This document shows, piece after piece, positions 15,233 to 23,657 of a DNA stretch of 40,677 nucleotides (within the stretch, counting starts at the first letter, position 1; each line of letters opens with the position of its first letter). The stretch covers positions 1-40,677 of the forward strand of contig CANFKC010000044.1 of assembly GCA_947447265.1 (NCBI GenBank), given 5' to 3'. Source of the stretch: Chitinophagaceae bacterium. Its GTDB lineage: Bacteria; Bacteroidota; Bacteroidia; Chitinophagales; Chitinophagaceae. The translations under genes and the position numbers were made by a program. Under the pieces are notes generated by a model. It had not been told where the DNA came from and did not search any database. It saw only the letters and a program-made list of their open reading frames with translations.

Positions 15233-15478
15233 ATGACAACCAACCAAACACACATCATCTCCAAAGAAGATACCCCGGACAGCACCACCGGGGAATTACT
15301 GTCAGTTAATACTGCTGTAAACGATTTTATAACCACGCAAATGGCGCTGGGCTGCATCAATTTTGAGGTGCGGCAGGTTGCGGTTACGCCGCAGTTTTTG
15401 GCAGAAGTGCCCGCCATACCTACCGGTAATAATTATTATACAGTACAGGTTAATTATTACAACCCGGCGCTGTATTAG
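15233..15478 (+). CDS. Small protein A, copy 2 (81 aa, intact)
   Basis: This is the full-length version of protein A, ending VNYYNPALY. It differs from copy 1 at only a few residues and lacks its premature TAA. The ATG begins the duplicated block and lies 17 bp after the lipoprotein stop, so the genes are probably co-transcribed. Family and function are unknown; it is related to protein B. Confidence 0.65.
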   Translation: MTTNQTHIISKEDTPDSTTGELLSVNTAVNDFITTQMALGCINFEVRQVAVTPQFLAEVPAIPTGNNYYTVQVNYYNPALY

Positions 15479-15521
15479 TTATGGGCTTTGCCCCCAACAA
15501 TGGCAATCTAATAACAACATG

Positions 15522-15610
15522 GTCATTGCGAGGCACGAAGCAACCTCACAATAACAAGGTTACGCTAACCCGCCACCTGTGAGGTTGCTTCGCGAAGAGC
15601 TCGCAATAAC
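15522..15610. repeat. Imperfect inverted repeat, GTCATTGCGAG type, copy 2
   Basis: This is the same element as 12184-12272, with one arm slightly changed (CTCGCAATAAC). It lies between genes A and B of module two. Confidence 0.8.
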
Positions 15611-15664
15611 AAGCCGCAGGTAGTAAAAGACATAGCCCTTATACAAACATCAAAACACAACACT

Positions 15665-15976
15665 ATGATAAATCAAACCCGTATTTTCTCCTTCCTCGAT
15701 ATTGATATTGCGGTTGCTTCTGCAACAGTAAGCGGCTATGTCAATAGCTTTATTGCCAACGGCATAGGGCAGGGTTATAGTAATTTCTGCATCCACAATG
15801 CAGTTATAACACCCCAAATATCTTCAACAGTGGTAACACTTACCATTACCCCTCCCGCAACACCACCTGACCCCACATTAGTTATACTGTCCTCCCAACC
15901 GCTCGTCAACACCCAGCCTAATGGCTACTATTGGTGCACCGTTGAGGTAACGTACTATGATGCGGCTGTGGCGTAA
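15665..15976 (+). CDS. Small protein B, copy 2 (103 aa)
   Basis: This copy is nearly identical to 12348-12659; differences include Lys13Ile and Ser32Asn. It is intact, with the same proline-rich stretch and YYWCTVEVTYYD end. It is the last gene of module two. Differences between the copies are few and several are silent, which suggests both proteins are under selection. Confidence 0.65.
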   Translation: MINQTRIFSFLDIDIAVASATVSGYVNSFIANGIGQGYSNFCIHNAVITPQISSTVVTLTITPPATPPDPTLVILSSQPLVNTQPNGYYWCTVEVTYYDAAVA

Positions 15977-16375
15977 ATCAGCTAACCGAGCTATAATCTA
16001 AGGGTGATGCAAAAAAACATAACCAACTGATTATCAAAATGAAAATAGCCGCACTTGCATATCATGTGTATAACGGTTGTTCACTCCATTTACGCTCGCG
16101 ATATTTGTACCCTTAAGGAGCGCATTCCCATGTCAATAGAGAACATTAAACAGCCAACTGTAGCATACATCGCGCAAGTAGGGGCGATCCCTTGCGGTCG
16201 CCCTAACACAGATAACAAGCAGCAACCCCATTTTCGAAGCACTACGGCAGCAACTTTTTTTGAAATCGCGTGACTCCACTTAACAAACGAGTAACGAATA
16301 AAGAGGCAGAGCATCGGTGCGCCGCACTTTCGAAATGTGGCACCACAAAAGTTCGAAACCCGTCATTGTAGCTGG

Positions 16376-16615
16376 GAAATGTCCCGTTAGGGACTACCGC
16401 TCTGTAGCAAAATGTAACAATAATGGGCTCATGTCCCATAGGGACTACCCAATTGCTGCCAGGAAAATGTGCTGGAAACATTGTTTTGAACACTAGTAGT
16501 GTGGCTCAACTTCTTGAGCATTCTGAAGGTCTGAAAGACCGCAATATCTGTAGCACTGGGTGCAGCCCTGCAATACAGATATTATTTGTACAAGCCCTGT
16601 AAGGGCGAAATATTA
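16376..16615. repeat. Diverged hairpin array, units B and A
   Basis: The unit B hairpins have changed in both arms together (GTCCC...GGGAC in place of GCCCC...GGGGC), so pairing is kept. Unit A follows at about 16525-16612 with GGTCTGAAAGACC and GCCCTGTAAGGGC, while its middle hairpin is degraded. Confidence 0.7.
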
Positions 16616-16756
16616 TTGATAATTCATCAACTCAATGACAATGCCTATTCCGGACATTCTTGCATGTCAATATGCTTACACCTGCTGCAAACCAATAATT
16701 ACCGATTAATTGTGATTGTTCGCCGAAATACATTCTTTATTTACCGCCATACACAG

Positions 16757-16764
16757 TAATTTTA
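16757..16764 (+). promoter_or_regulatory. Possible -7 box of the lemA operon
   Basis: TAATTTTA is one base from TAnnTTTG and lies 16 bp before the lemA ATG. No clear -33 box was identified. Confidence 0.35.
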
Positions 16765-16780
16765 CTAAAAATTAAAAACA

Positions 16781-17359
16781 ATGAAAGGATTGTATATTTT
16801 CCTCGGCATCGTATTGCTGTTGGTATTAGTAGGCGGATGTGGTTATAATGGAATGAACAGTAGCCGCGTAGAAGTAGACCATAAATGGGGCGACGTTCAG
16901 AGCCAGTATCAGCGCAGGGCTGACCTGATTCCTAATCTGGTAGAAGTGGTAAAGGGTGTTGCAAATTTCGAAAAAACAACGCTGACCGATGTTATTCAGG
17001 CAAGGGCCAACGCAACTGCAATTAAAATTGACCCTAAAGATCTTACACCTGAAAAAATGCAGCAGTTCCAGGCCTCACAGGGTCAGTTGAGCCAGGCTTT
17101 AGGTCGCCTGATGGTGGTTTCTGAGCAATATCCGCAGCTAAAGGCTAACGAAAACTTCCGCGATTTGCAGAGCCAGTTGGAAGGCACCGAAAACAGGATT
17201 AACGTTGCCCGTCAGGGTTTTAACGAAGTGGTTACTACTTACAATGTTAAGGTAACGTCTTTCCCGAATAATATACTTGCGGGTATGTTCGGCTTTAAAG
17301 AAAAAGCGATGTTCCAGGCTGAAGCGGGAGCGCAGTCTGCCCCTAAAGTGAAATTCTAA
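16781..17359 (+). CDS. lemA: LemA family protein, 192 aa
   Basis: The N-terminus has one hydrophobic segment ending LVLVGGCGYNG, which could be a membrane anchor or lipobox. The rest is the helical LemA domain with the family hallmarks RADLIPNLVEVVKGVANFE and NVARQGFNEVVTTYN and the final SFPNNILAGMFGF. Length is standard. LemA proteins are envelope-associated and of unclear function. Its gene is followed by two TPM-domain genes, the arrangement usual in Bacteroidota, which suggests they work together. Confidence 0.95.
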   Translation: MKGLYIFLGIVLLLVLVGGCGYNGMNSSRVEVDHKWGDVQSQYQRRADLIPNLVEVVKGVANFEKTTLTDVIQARANATAIKIDPKDLTPEKMQQFQASQGQLSQALGRLMVVSEQYPQLKANENFRDLQSQLEGTENRINVARQGFNEVVTTYNVKVTSFPNNILAGMFGFKEKAMFQAEAGAQSAPKVKF

Positions 17360-17434
17360 TATACTTATAAATAGCTACTGTGAGCAGGTAATTGCCTGCT
17401 CATAGTAGCAAATTGCCAAGCTAAATCCGTTGTT

Positions 17435-17890
17435 ATGTTTTCATTCTTCAAAAAGAAACCGATACTGGATGCTCAGGTTCAGAGCAGGGTAGTAGCAGCT
17501 ATTAAAGAAGCTGAAAGCAAAACCTCGGGAGAAATCAGGGTGTTTGTTGAACCACATTGTAAAGCTGATCCGCTGGAGCGCGCAAAAGAGATTTTTGTGC
17601 GCCTGCAGATGGAAAAGACTACTGCCCGTAATGCCATTCTTGTCTACTTAGCAATGAACGATCAAAAGTTCGCGCTGTTTGGAGATGTGGTGATTTATGA
17701 AAAGGCGGGTGGCCAGCAATTTTGGGAAAAAGCGGCAGAACAGCTGAAGGGCCATCTCCGCAAGAATGAAATCGCTGATGGACTGGGTAATTGCGTAAGG
17801 GAACTGGGAACGGCATTAGCCAGTCATTTCCCCTACGACCCGTCAATAAAGAAAAATGAACTTCCTGACGAAATAGTATTTGGAAAATGA
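17435..17890 (+). CDS. TPM domain protein, cytosolic form, 151 aa
   Basis: This is a short TPM (YgcG/Psb32-type) domain without a signal peptide. Visible features are the SGEIRVFVEPHC strand, an ARNAILVYLAMNDQKFALFGD core and a long C-terminal helix. Members of the family have been linked to acid phosphatase activity in plants, but the bacterial role is unclear. Its stop overlaps the start of the next TPM gene by 4 bp (ATGA), so the two are translationally coupled. Confidence 0.88.
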   Translation: MFSFFKKKPILDAQVQSRVVAAIKEAESKTSGEIRVFVEPHCKADPLERAKEIFVRLQMEKTTARNAILVYLAMNDQKFALFGDVVIYEKAGGQQFWEKAAEQLKGHLRKNEIADGLGNCVRELGTALASHFPYDPSIKKNELPDEIVFGK

Positions 17891-18723
17891 GCAGTAAAAT
17901 AATGCGTGCGTTTACCTGGCAGAAATTGTTGCTGCTCGTTTCATTCTTCTTCGCAGGGTTGTACGTCTATGCCGACGACAAGAAGGTATACCCGGATAAG
18001 CCCAACCCACCAAGGCTGGTGAACGACTTTGCACATATTTTAAGGGCGGGCGAAGCAGATCAGTTAGAACAGCAGTTAGATCAATTCTCAAGAACCACAT
18101 CTTGCCAGGTATCAATCGTTACGGTGCCCACAATTGACGGTCATGATATAAATGAATACTCGGTTCACATCTTTAATGATTGGGGTTTAGGTGAAAAGGG
18201 AAAGGATAACGGCGTGCTTATTTTAGTTACGCTGGACAATGGCAGTGGCAAAAAAGGCACTTTTATTACCGTTGGTAAAGGGCTTCAGGGGGTGTTAACA
18301 GATGCGCAGTGCGGGCGGATAGTTCGTAATGAAATGATACCGTCATTCAAGGCGGGCGACTACTATAAAGGACTCTCAGATGCAGCCAATGCTGTAATTG
18401 CCATTACAAAAGATGAATATAAAGGTGACCCCGGGCAGTCAGTTGGCAAGAAGCGTTTTCCTGCAGGTGCCATAGTGGTGCTGGTAATTTTCATCATATT
18501 TATACTTAAAATGAGGAACCGCGGTGGCGGCGGCGGTGGCAACTACATGAGTGGCAGCAGTATGGGCGATATCGCAACCGGTTTCCTGCTGGGTAATATG
18601 CTGGGCGGTGGCCGTCGTGATGGCGGTGGCGGCTGGGGTGGTGACGGAGGCGGTGGCTTCGGCGGTTTCGGTGGTTTTGGCGGAGGCAGTACGGATGGTG
18701 GTGGTGCCGGCGGCAGCTGGTAA
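17887..18723 (+). CDS. TPM domain membrane protein with Gly-rich tail, 278 aa
   Basis: A signal peptide (about residues 1-29) leads into a TPM domain (about 40-170: PNPPRLVNDFAHIL, CQVSIVTVPTIDG, WGLGEKGKDNGVLILV). A transmembrane helix (about 197-212) and a glycine-rich tail ending GGGAGGSW follow. This is the YgcG-type layout. The domain faces outward from the inner membrane and the Gly-rich tail is cytosolic. It is the third gene of the lemA operon. It may act with LemA in envelope maintenance; this is inferred from recurring neighbourhood. Confidence 0.9.
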   Translation: MSSKIMRAFTWQKLLLLVSFFFAGLYVYADDKKVYPDKPNPPRLVNDFAHILRAGEADQLEQQLDQFSRTTSCQVSIVTVPTIDGHDINEYSVHIFNDWGLGEKGKDNGVLILVTLDNGSGKKGTFITVGKGLQGVLTDAQCGRIVRNEMIPSFKAGDYYKGLSDAANAVIAITKDEYKGDPGQSVGKKRFPAGAIVVLVIFIIFILKMRNRGGGGGGNYMSGSSMGDIATGFLLGNMLGGGRRDGGGGWGGDGGGGFGGFGGFGGGSTDGGGAGGSW

Positions 18724-18791
18724 CGCAAGTCACCTGGTTACACGCTTATAATTTTAAGATAGTATTCACCTCTCGTAGGGCCAATAATGGG

Positions 18792-18799
18792 TAAATTTG
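18792..18799 (+). promoter_or_regulatory. -7 box of the first T9SS protein gene
   Basis: TAAATTTG is a perfect TAnnTTTG match, 23 bp before the ATG at 18823. No convincing -33 element was seen. Confidence 0.5.
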
Positions 18800-18822
18800 T
18801 GTAACTCACTAAATAACTACCC

Positions 18823-19824
18823 ATGAAAATAGCACTACTTACAATTGTTACATTTTTAGCGGCCTGCTTTAGTGCTGCATCCCAACCTACGCTAACGGCA
18901 GCTATGCTCAACCCGGTGGACGGCGAAACTTTCTATGGGCACAGGGTCGATAATAATGCTGTAAATGCAGGGCTTTCCGGGGGCAATGTAAACTGGAGCT
19001 ACATCAACCTTCACGAACGGAAATTAGATACCACATCTTTTTTTACCTGCGACGCCACGCCCTACTGTATTATCTACCAGGGCCATAACGATAACGGTCG
19101 GGCTAATAGCAATCTTGCCTACAATTCTACTGATAAATTGTTTTCCATGGCTGGTTACAACCTGGCTTTTGGGAGCAGCATACCCTCCATGCAATATGGG
19201 AAAGCCTATAGTTATGCATTCAAAGATACCATAGTGAACCCTGAAACAAAAGTGACAAGGTATCATAACGAAATTGATAGCTACTACTATGATGGTTATG
19301 GTACACTCTACCTGCCTACGGGTGCGGTGCAGGATGTAAGCCGCATACATACCGTGGCTTATACCTTCGATAGCAGCAAGGGAAATATTAATGCTGCCCG
19401 TACAGAATATTTTACATGGTATAAAGCTGGTTTCCACAACCCGCTTATGGTTATTAAGTACGATACTGTTGGTGTAGCAGGCGGCAAGCCACATGTAACC
19501 TACGCATCTTATTACACAACGCAAACTAACAGCACCTCCGTACCCGATGCACGTGCACTGGCTGCTTCGCTGCAGGTATATCCCGTTCAGGTAAATAACC
19601 AGCTTCACATTACCTACAATCTGAAAGGTATTTTGGTTTCGGCCATCTACATTACCGACCTTACCGGAAAGGTGATCGCAACCATAAAGACCGATAATTT
19701 ATCCGATGGCGCAAAAGACATTACCTATCCTCTTGATGCCTTTTTACCGGGCACTTACTTTGTTCATTTAGCGAGCTCTGTCGGCAGAATATCAAAGCAG
19801 GTTGTGTTGACGCGACCCTATTAA
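18823..19824 (+). CDS. Secreted protein with T9SS type A sorting domain, 333 aa
   Basis: A Sec signal peptide (about residues 1-20, ending SAASQP) is followed by an unrecognised domain with conserved tryptophans and a paired-Cys loop (FFTCDATPYC). The last ~75 residues form a T9SS C-terminal sorting domain (LTGKVIATI, PGTYFVHLASSVGRISKQVVLTRPY). The usual YPNP motif reads YPVQ here, so sorting may be weaker. It is a paralogue of the next gene; both begin LTAAxMNPVxGxxFYGH after the signal. It is expected at the cell surface or outside. Function unknown. Confidence 0.82.
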   Translation: MKIALLTIVTFLAACFSAASQPTLTAAMLNPVDGETFYGHRVDNNAVNAGLSGGNVNWSYINLHERKLDTTSFFTCDATPYCIIYQGHNDNGRANSNLAYNSTDKLFSMAGYNLAFGSSIPSMQYGKAYSYAFKDTIVNPETKVTRYHNEIDSYYYDGYGTLYLPTGAVQDVSRIHTVAYTFDSSKGNINAARTEYFTWYKAGFHNPLMVIKYDTVGVAGGKPHVTYASYYTTQTNSTSVPDARALAASLQVYPVQVNNQLHITYNLKGILVSAIYITDLTGKVIATIKTDNLSDGAKDITYPLDAFLPGTYFVHLASSVGRISKQVVLTRPY

Positions 19825-19937
19825 TTCTCCAATGATTATGGGTTATTGCTGTTGTTTTTGTTTTTTTTAACAAATGGATGTTCGGATTGGCACAAAAATT
19901 GAATCATCGGAATTCAATCAAACCAATTTCATCGAAA

Positions 19938-20948
19938 ATGAAAACAACACTATTTTCAGTAATTCTTGCAGCAACAGCTGTAACGGCAAACGCACAGTCA
20001 ATACTAACAGCAGCAAACATGAACCCCGTTCATGGCGATGTATTCTATGGCCATTCCATTGACACCAACGTTTCCAAAGGTGCTTCGGGTGCAAATGTAA
20101 CCTGGAATTTTTCTGCGGTAACGCAAACGTCTCTGGATACTATTTCATTCCTTGCCTGCGACTCTACACCTTACTGCAGCAGTTTTTCGGGTAGTAATAT
20201 TGCAGCATTAACAAATGGTGCCTATGTTTACGCCAATGCCGGTAGTACAAAGCTTTCCATGAACGGCTACTATTCAATGGGCACAGCCATGGTATTCAGC
20301 AACCCTCAGGATATTATGCGGTATCCTTTTACTTACAACAGCAGTTATGTAGATACTTCAGGTTATGTGCTCTCTTCATTTGGCTTCGTCCACACTCAAA
20401 TTGATAGCATGGTTTGTGATGCTTATGGCACCATACAGTTGCCCTCAGGTACTGATACCGGCGTGATCAGGGTGCATGTAATAACTCATACCACTGATAG
20501 CAGCTCCTTCGGCCAATCCAGTTCCCGCACGGAATCTTACAGTTGGTACAAACCAGGGTTTCATAATCTATTATTCACTATTAATTACGATACCTCGGGC
20601 AGTACATCGGGTACACCCTATGTTTCCGAGGCGGCATACTACACAAAGAAGGGAGGAACTACAACTGCTGTAAGTAATGTAAACAGCACTGCTACCTTCC
20701 TGCAGGCTTATCCAAACCCCGCTACAGATGCCCTTCACCTTAAATTTGAGCTGCAGAACACCTCCGGTGCCTTGCTTACGCTTACCGATGTGCTTGGCAA
20801 AACCGTAGCCTCAATTTCAGGTAGCGACCTGAAAGCAGGCATAAATGACATTACATATTCAGTGGCAGATATTGCGCCGGGCTTGTATATAGTTCGCCTT
20901 CAGTCTTCAGCGGGTACAGTATCACAAAAAGTGACCATCACAAAATAA
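19938..20948 (+). CDS. Secreted protein with T9SS type A sorting domain, 336 aa
   Basis: A signal peptide (MKTTLFSVILAATAVTANAQ) starts at the ATG at 19938; an in-frame extension to 19878 would bury it and is rejected. The central domain resembles that of the preceding gene, with the same AxMNPVHGDVFYGH opening, ACDSTPYC loop and ESYSWYKPGFHN stretch. The sorting domain is canonical, with YPNP near residue 258, LTDVLGKTVAS and a PGLYIVRLQSSAGTVSQKVTI end. It is a tandem duplicate, now well diverged. A terminator follows. Confidence 0.85.
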   Translation: MKTTLFSVILAATAVTANAQSILTAANMNPVHGDVFYGHSIDTNVSKGASGANVTWNFSAVTQTSLDTISFLACDSTPYCSSFSGSNIAALTNGAYVYANAGSTKLSMNGYYSMGTAMVFSNPQDIMRYPFTYNSSYVDTSGYVLSSFGFVHTQIDSMVCDAYGTIQLPSGTDTGVIRVHVITHTTDSSSFGQSSSRTESYSWYKPGFHNLLFTINYDTSGSTSGTPYVSEAAYYTKKGGTTTAVSNVNSTATFLQAYPNPATDALHLKFELQNTSGALLTLTDVLGKTVASISGSDLKAGINDITYSVADIAPGLYIVRLQSSAGTVSQKVTITK

Positions 20949-20969
20949 TATTACAATTCGTTTTGAGAA

Positions 20970-20995
20970 ATTCCGGGTGTGGTCACATCCGGAAT
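20970..20995 (+). terminator. Terminator after the T9SS gene pair
   Basis: ATTCCGGGTGTG (20970-20981) pairs with CACATCCGGAAT (20984-20995) with one G-T pair, followed by TTTCTATTTC. Confidence 0.7.
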
Positions 20996-21080
20996 TTTCT
21001 ATTTCATGCAATGCTATAGCCTTTTTTATAATCTGCAATACTATTAACGTTCTGAAAGGGTTATAATCAGCTATCATTGT

Positions 21081-21088
21081 TATTTTTG
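21081..21088 (+). promoter_or_regulatory. -7 box upstream of lptB
   Basis: TATTTTTG fits TAnnTTTG exactly. Transcription from it would begin about 21094, so the coding start must lie after that. This supports the TTG at 21104. Confidence 0.5.
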
Positions 21089-21103
21089 CCTAAAATCCTG
21101 CAG

Positions 21104-21856
21104 TTGAAAATTCATACTGAAAATCTGGTAAAGCAATATGGTAAGCGCACAGTTGTAAATAATGTGTCGTTTGATGTAAGCCAGGGAGAAATAGTAGGTT
21201 TGCTCGGGCCTAACGGTGCGGGCAAAACAACATCTTTTTATATGGTCGTAGGCCTTATCAAACCCGACGGTGGCAATGTTTTTTTAGACGGTGAGAACAT
21301 TACTAAACTGCCGATGTACAAACGTGCGCAGAATGGTATTGGCTATCTTCCTCAGGAGGCATCCATTTTTCGTAAACTATCCGTGGAAGATAATATTGCA
21401 GCTGTACTGGAAATGACAAAACTTACCAGGGGCGAACAGGCACATAAACTGGAAGAGTTGTTAGATGAGTTTCGCCTGCAACATGTTCGCAAGAGCAATG
21501 GCGATGTGCTCAGCGGCGGGGAGCGCAGGCGCACAGAAATTGCCCGTGCTTTGGCTGTTAACCCTAAATTTATTCTGCTTGACGAACCATTTGCCGGTAT
21601 TGACCCTATTGCCGTCGAAGATATTCAAAGCATTGTAGCAAAGCTAAAGTTTAAAAATATTGGTATCTTGATCACTGACCACAATGTTCAGGAAACCCTT
21701 TCTATTACCGATAGGGCGTATTTGTTGTTTGAAGGTAAAATACTGAAAGCCGGCACTGCCGAAGAATTAGCTGCTGACGAGCAGGTGAAAAAGGTTTATC
21801 TTGGGCAGAACTTTGAATTACGCCGGAAAAACTATACCGTACACGATAAATTATAA
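21104..21856 (+). CDS. lptB: LPS export ABC transporter ATPase LptB, about 250 aa
   Basis: LptB is the cytosolic ATPase that drives lipopolysaccharide extraction by LptFG. Motifs are Walker A GPNGAGKT (residues 35-42), [16 protein letters not shown], the signature [15 protein letters not shown], Walker [14 protein letters not shown] and the switch histidine ITDHNV. These are the classic LptB strings. No ATG is available at the N-terminus. Alignment with the family and the promoter box at 21081 favour the TTG at 21104 (reading [13 protein letters not shown]); the in-frame TTG at 21077 would lie before the promoter. The gene stands apart from other lpt genes, as is common in this phylum. Confidence 0.93.
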   Translation: MKIHTENLVKQYGKRTVVNNVSFDVSQGEIVGLLGPNGAGKTTSFYMVVGLIKPDGGNVFLDGENITKLPMYKRAQNGIGYLPQEASIFRKLSVEDNIAAVLEMTKLTRGEQAHKLEELLDEFRLQHVRKSNGDVLSGGERRRTEIARALAVNPKFILLDEPFAGIDPIAVEDIQSIVAKLKFKNIGILITDHNVQETLSITDRAYLLFEGKILKAGTAEELAADEQVKKVYLGQNFELRRKNYTVHDKL

Positions 21857-21991
21857 CTGATGTAGCGGCAATAAGGGTAATAGTTGTCTTGCTAAAATAC
21901 GGTGATTCTCAGTTGGTATCTATAATTCTGATTTATCATGCATTGTGCACCATTTATAATTTACCATTTACAATTTACAATTTGAATAAGA

Positions 21992-23518
21992 ATGAGTATC
22001 ATCATCAGTCCTGCGTTTAAGGGGTTTATCAAATTAAGGCAAAGTGCTATTGATAATTTCATGCACAATCCTATTGACACCCAACAGCAGGTATTTAATC
22101 ATCTTATTGGGTCTGCCCAGTTTACCGAATACGGCAAGAAATACGATTTTGAAAACATCAATAGCATTGCTGACTTTCAGAAGAAAGTACCGATAAATGA
22201 TTACGAAACACTTAAGCCATACATACAACGCATTTTTGAAGGTAGCCAGAACATACTTTGGCCATCACCAATAACATGGTTCGCAAAATCAAGCGGCACC
22301 ACCAGCGATAAAAGTAAGTTCATACCTGTAAGTAAAGAATCGCTCAACGACACCCACTTCCGTGGCGGCAAAGATGTCTTGGCACTTTACCTGCAAGACA
22401 ATCCTCAATCTAATATTACTTCAGGCAAATGTCTGGTGCTTGGCGGCAGCCACCAGATAAATCAACTGAATGGCGCTTCTTTTTTTGGAGACCTTTCAGC
22501 GGTTATGATACAGAATATGCCTTTTGCGGTAAAGATGTTCCGCCTGCCGGAAATGTCCATAGCACTTATGAATGAGTGGGAGGAGAAAATTGAGCGGATG
22601 GCACATAGCACCATTCGGGAAAATGTTACCTATATAGCTGGCGTACCTACATGGACCATAGTATTAATTAAACGTATTTTCGAAATAACAGGCACCAACA
22701 ACTTATTGGATATATGGCCCAACCTGGAACTATTCATTCATGGTGGTGTAAATTTTACGCCTTATCGCCGACAGTTTGAACAATTCGTCCCCAGTCCGAA
22801 TATGCATTACAGGGAAACCTATAACGCATCGGAAGGCTTTTTCGCAGGGCAGGATAGGGAAGATGAGGACGGGATGTTGCTTTTCCTGAACCATGGTATC
22901 TTCTATGAGTTCATGCCTATGTCAGAATACGGCAAAGAGAACCCTCGTACGCTTACATTGAAAGAGGTCGAAACTTATAAGAATTATGCGATTGTTATCA
23001 GTACCAATGGTGGCCTATGGCGCTATCTGGTAGGCGATACTGTCCAGTTTACCTCGCTCGATCCTTTCCGCATAAAGGTGTCTGGTCGTATAAAGCACTA
23101 CATAAATGCATTCGGAGAGGAGGTTATTGTTGACAATAGCGATAACGCAATCGCTATTGCCTGCGCCGAAACGGGCGCAGTGGTTGTTGACTATTCAGCG
23201 GCTCCGGTCTATATGACCGGCGAAGCAACAGGTGGTCACGAGTGGATAATTGAGTTTGAGCACTTGCCGGTATCACTGGAGTTGTTTACTGAATTGTTAG
23301 ATAAATCGTTACAGGCAATTAATTCTGATTATGAGGCAAAACGGTACCGGGATATGGCGTTAAAAATGCCTGTGGTGCATCAGATGCCCAAGGATGGTTT
23401 TAAGAGATGGCTGAAAGATAAAGGTAAACTCGGAGGACAGAATAAGGTGCCGAGGCTAAACAATGAACGGACATATCTCGAAGAAATGTTGAAATATGTA
23501 GGGGATGAACTTGCTTAA
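21992..23518 (+). CDS. GH3 family acyl-adenylating protein, 508 aa
   Basis: The protein belongs to the GH3 auxin-responsive promoter family within the ANL adenylating superfamily, which links carboxylates to amines through an acyl-AMP. Visible motifs are KSSGTTSDKSKFIPVS near residue 100 (phosphate-binding loop), the central YNASEGFFAG, and the GGLWRYLVGDTVQF motif near 345 (adenylate binding). Full length, no signal peptide. Bacterial members are widespread in Bacteroidota; the substrate is not known. The upstream region has repeated TTTACAATTT words ending in CAATTTG, close to a -7 box. Confidence 0.9.
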   Translation: MSIIISPAFKGFIKLRQSAIDNFMHNPIDTQQQVFNHLIGSAQFTEYGKKYDFENINSIADFQKKVPINDYETLKPYIQRIFEGSQNILWPSPITWFAKSSGTTSDKSKFIPVSKESLNDTHFRGGKDVLALYLQDNPQSNITSGKCLVLGGSHQINQLNGASFFGDLSAVMIQNMPFAVKMFRLPEMSIALMNEWEEKIERMAHSTIRENVTYIAGVPTWTIVLIKRIFEITGTNNLLDIWPNLELFIHGGVNFTPYRRQFEQFVPSPNMHYRETYNASEGFFAGQDREDEDGMLLFLNHGIFYEFMPMSEYGKENPRTLTLKEVETYKNYAIVISTNGGLWRYLVGDTVQFTSLDPFRIKVSGRIKHYINAFGEEVIVDNSDNAIAIACAETGAVVVDYSAAPVYMTGEATGGHEWIIEFEHLPVSLELFTELLDKSLQAINSDYEAKRYRDMALKMPVVHQMPKDGFKRWLKDKGKLGGQNKVPRLNNERTYLEEMLKYVGDELA

Positions 23519-23626
23519 AATTATCTTATCGTTAATTAATAGTCTGTTTTAAGCTTCCAAGGCAATTTTCAATGTTGTCAAATCATTAAGTCTAAGTTAA
23601 GATTTTTAAAGCCGGAAAATTCAGGA

Positions 23627-23634
23627 TAATTTTG
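23627..23634 (+). promoter_or_regulatory. -7 box of the DUF47-PiT operon
   Basis: TAATTTTG is a perfect TAnnTTTG match, 23 bp before the ATG at 23658. Confidence 0.5.
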
Positions 23635-23657
23635 GCGCATTAAATAACACAGTTTTT

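Larger units (their letters stand above)
15233..16061 (+). repeat. Duplicated A/B block, copy 2
   Basis: This is the second copy of the block at 11895-12741 with genes A and B and the inverted repeat between them. Sequence beyond 16061 is unrelated to that beyond 12741. Confidence 0.9.
15977..16780. other. Non-coding region with decayed hairpin repeats
   Basis: No convincing gene is seen in these 800 bp. A GGGCGA...TCGCCC hairpin (16182-16203), part of a GTAGGGGCGATCCCTTGCGG element, is present. 16376-16455 holds B-like hairpins (GTCCCGTTAGGGAC, GTCCCATAGGGAC). The lemA promoter lies at the right end. Confidence 0.6.

Noticed and set aside
7326-16061. Prophage or contractile injection system
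   Set aside because: No tail, sheath, baseplate, capsid, integrase or AAA gene is visible in the window.
16055-16314. Frames of 72-74 aa
   Set aside because: They run through a GGGGCGAT...TCGCCC hairpin and decayed sequence with no recognisable protein features.
18506-18751. Pro/Arg/His- and Ala/Val-rich frames opposite and beside the Gly-rich tail
   Set aside because: They are shadows of the GGC-rich codons of the TPM protein.
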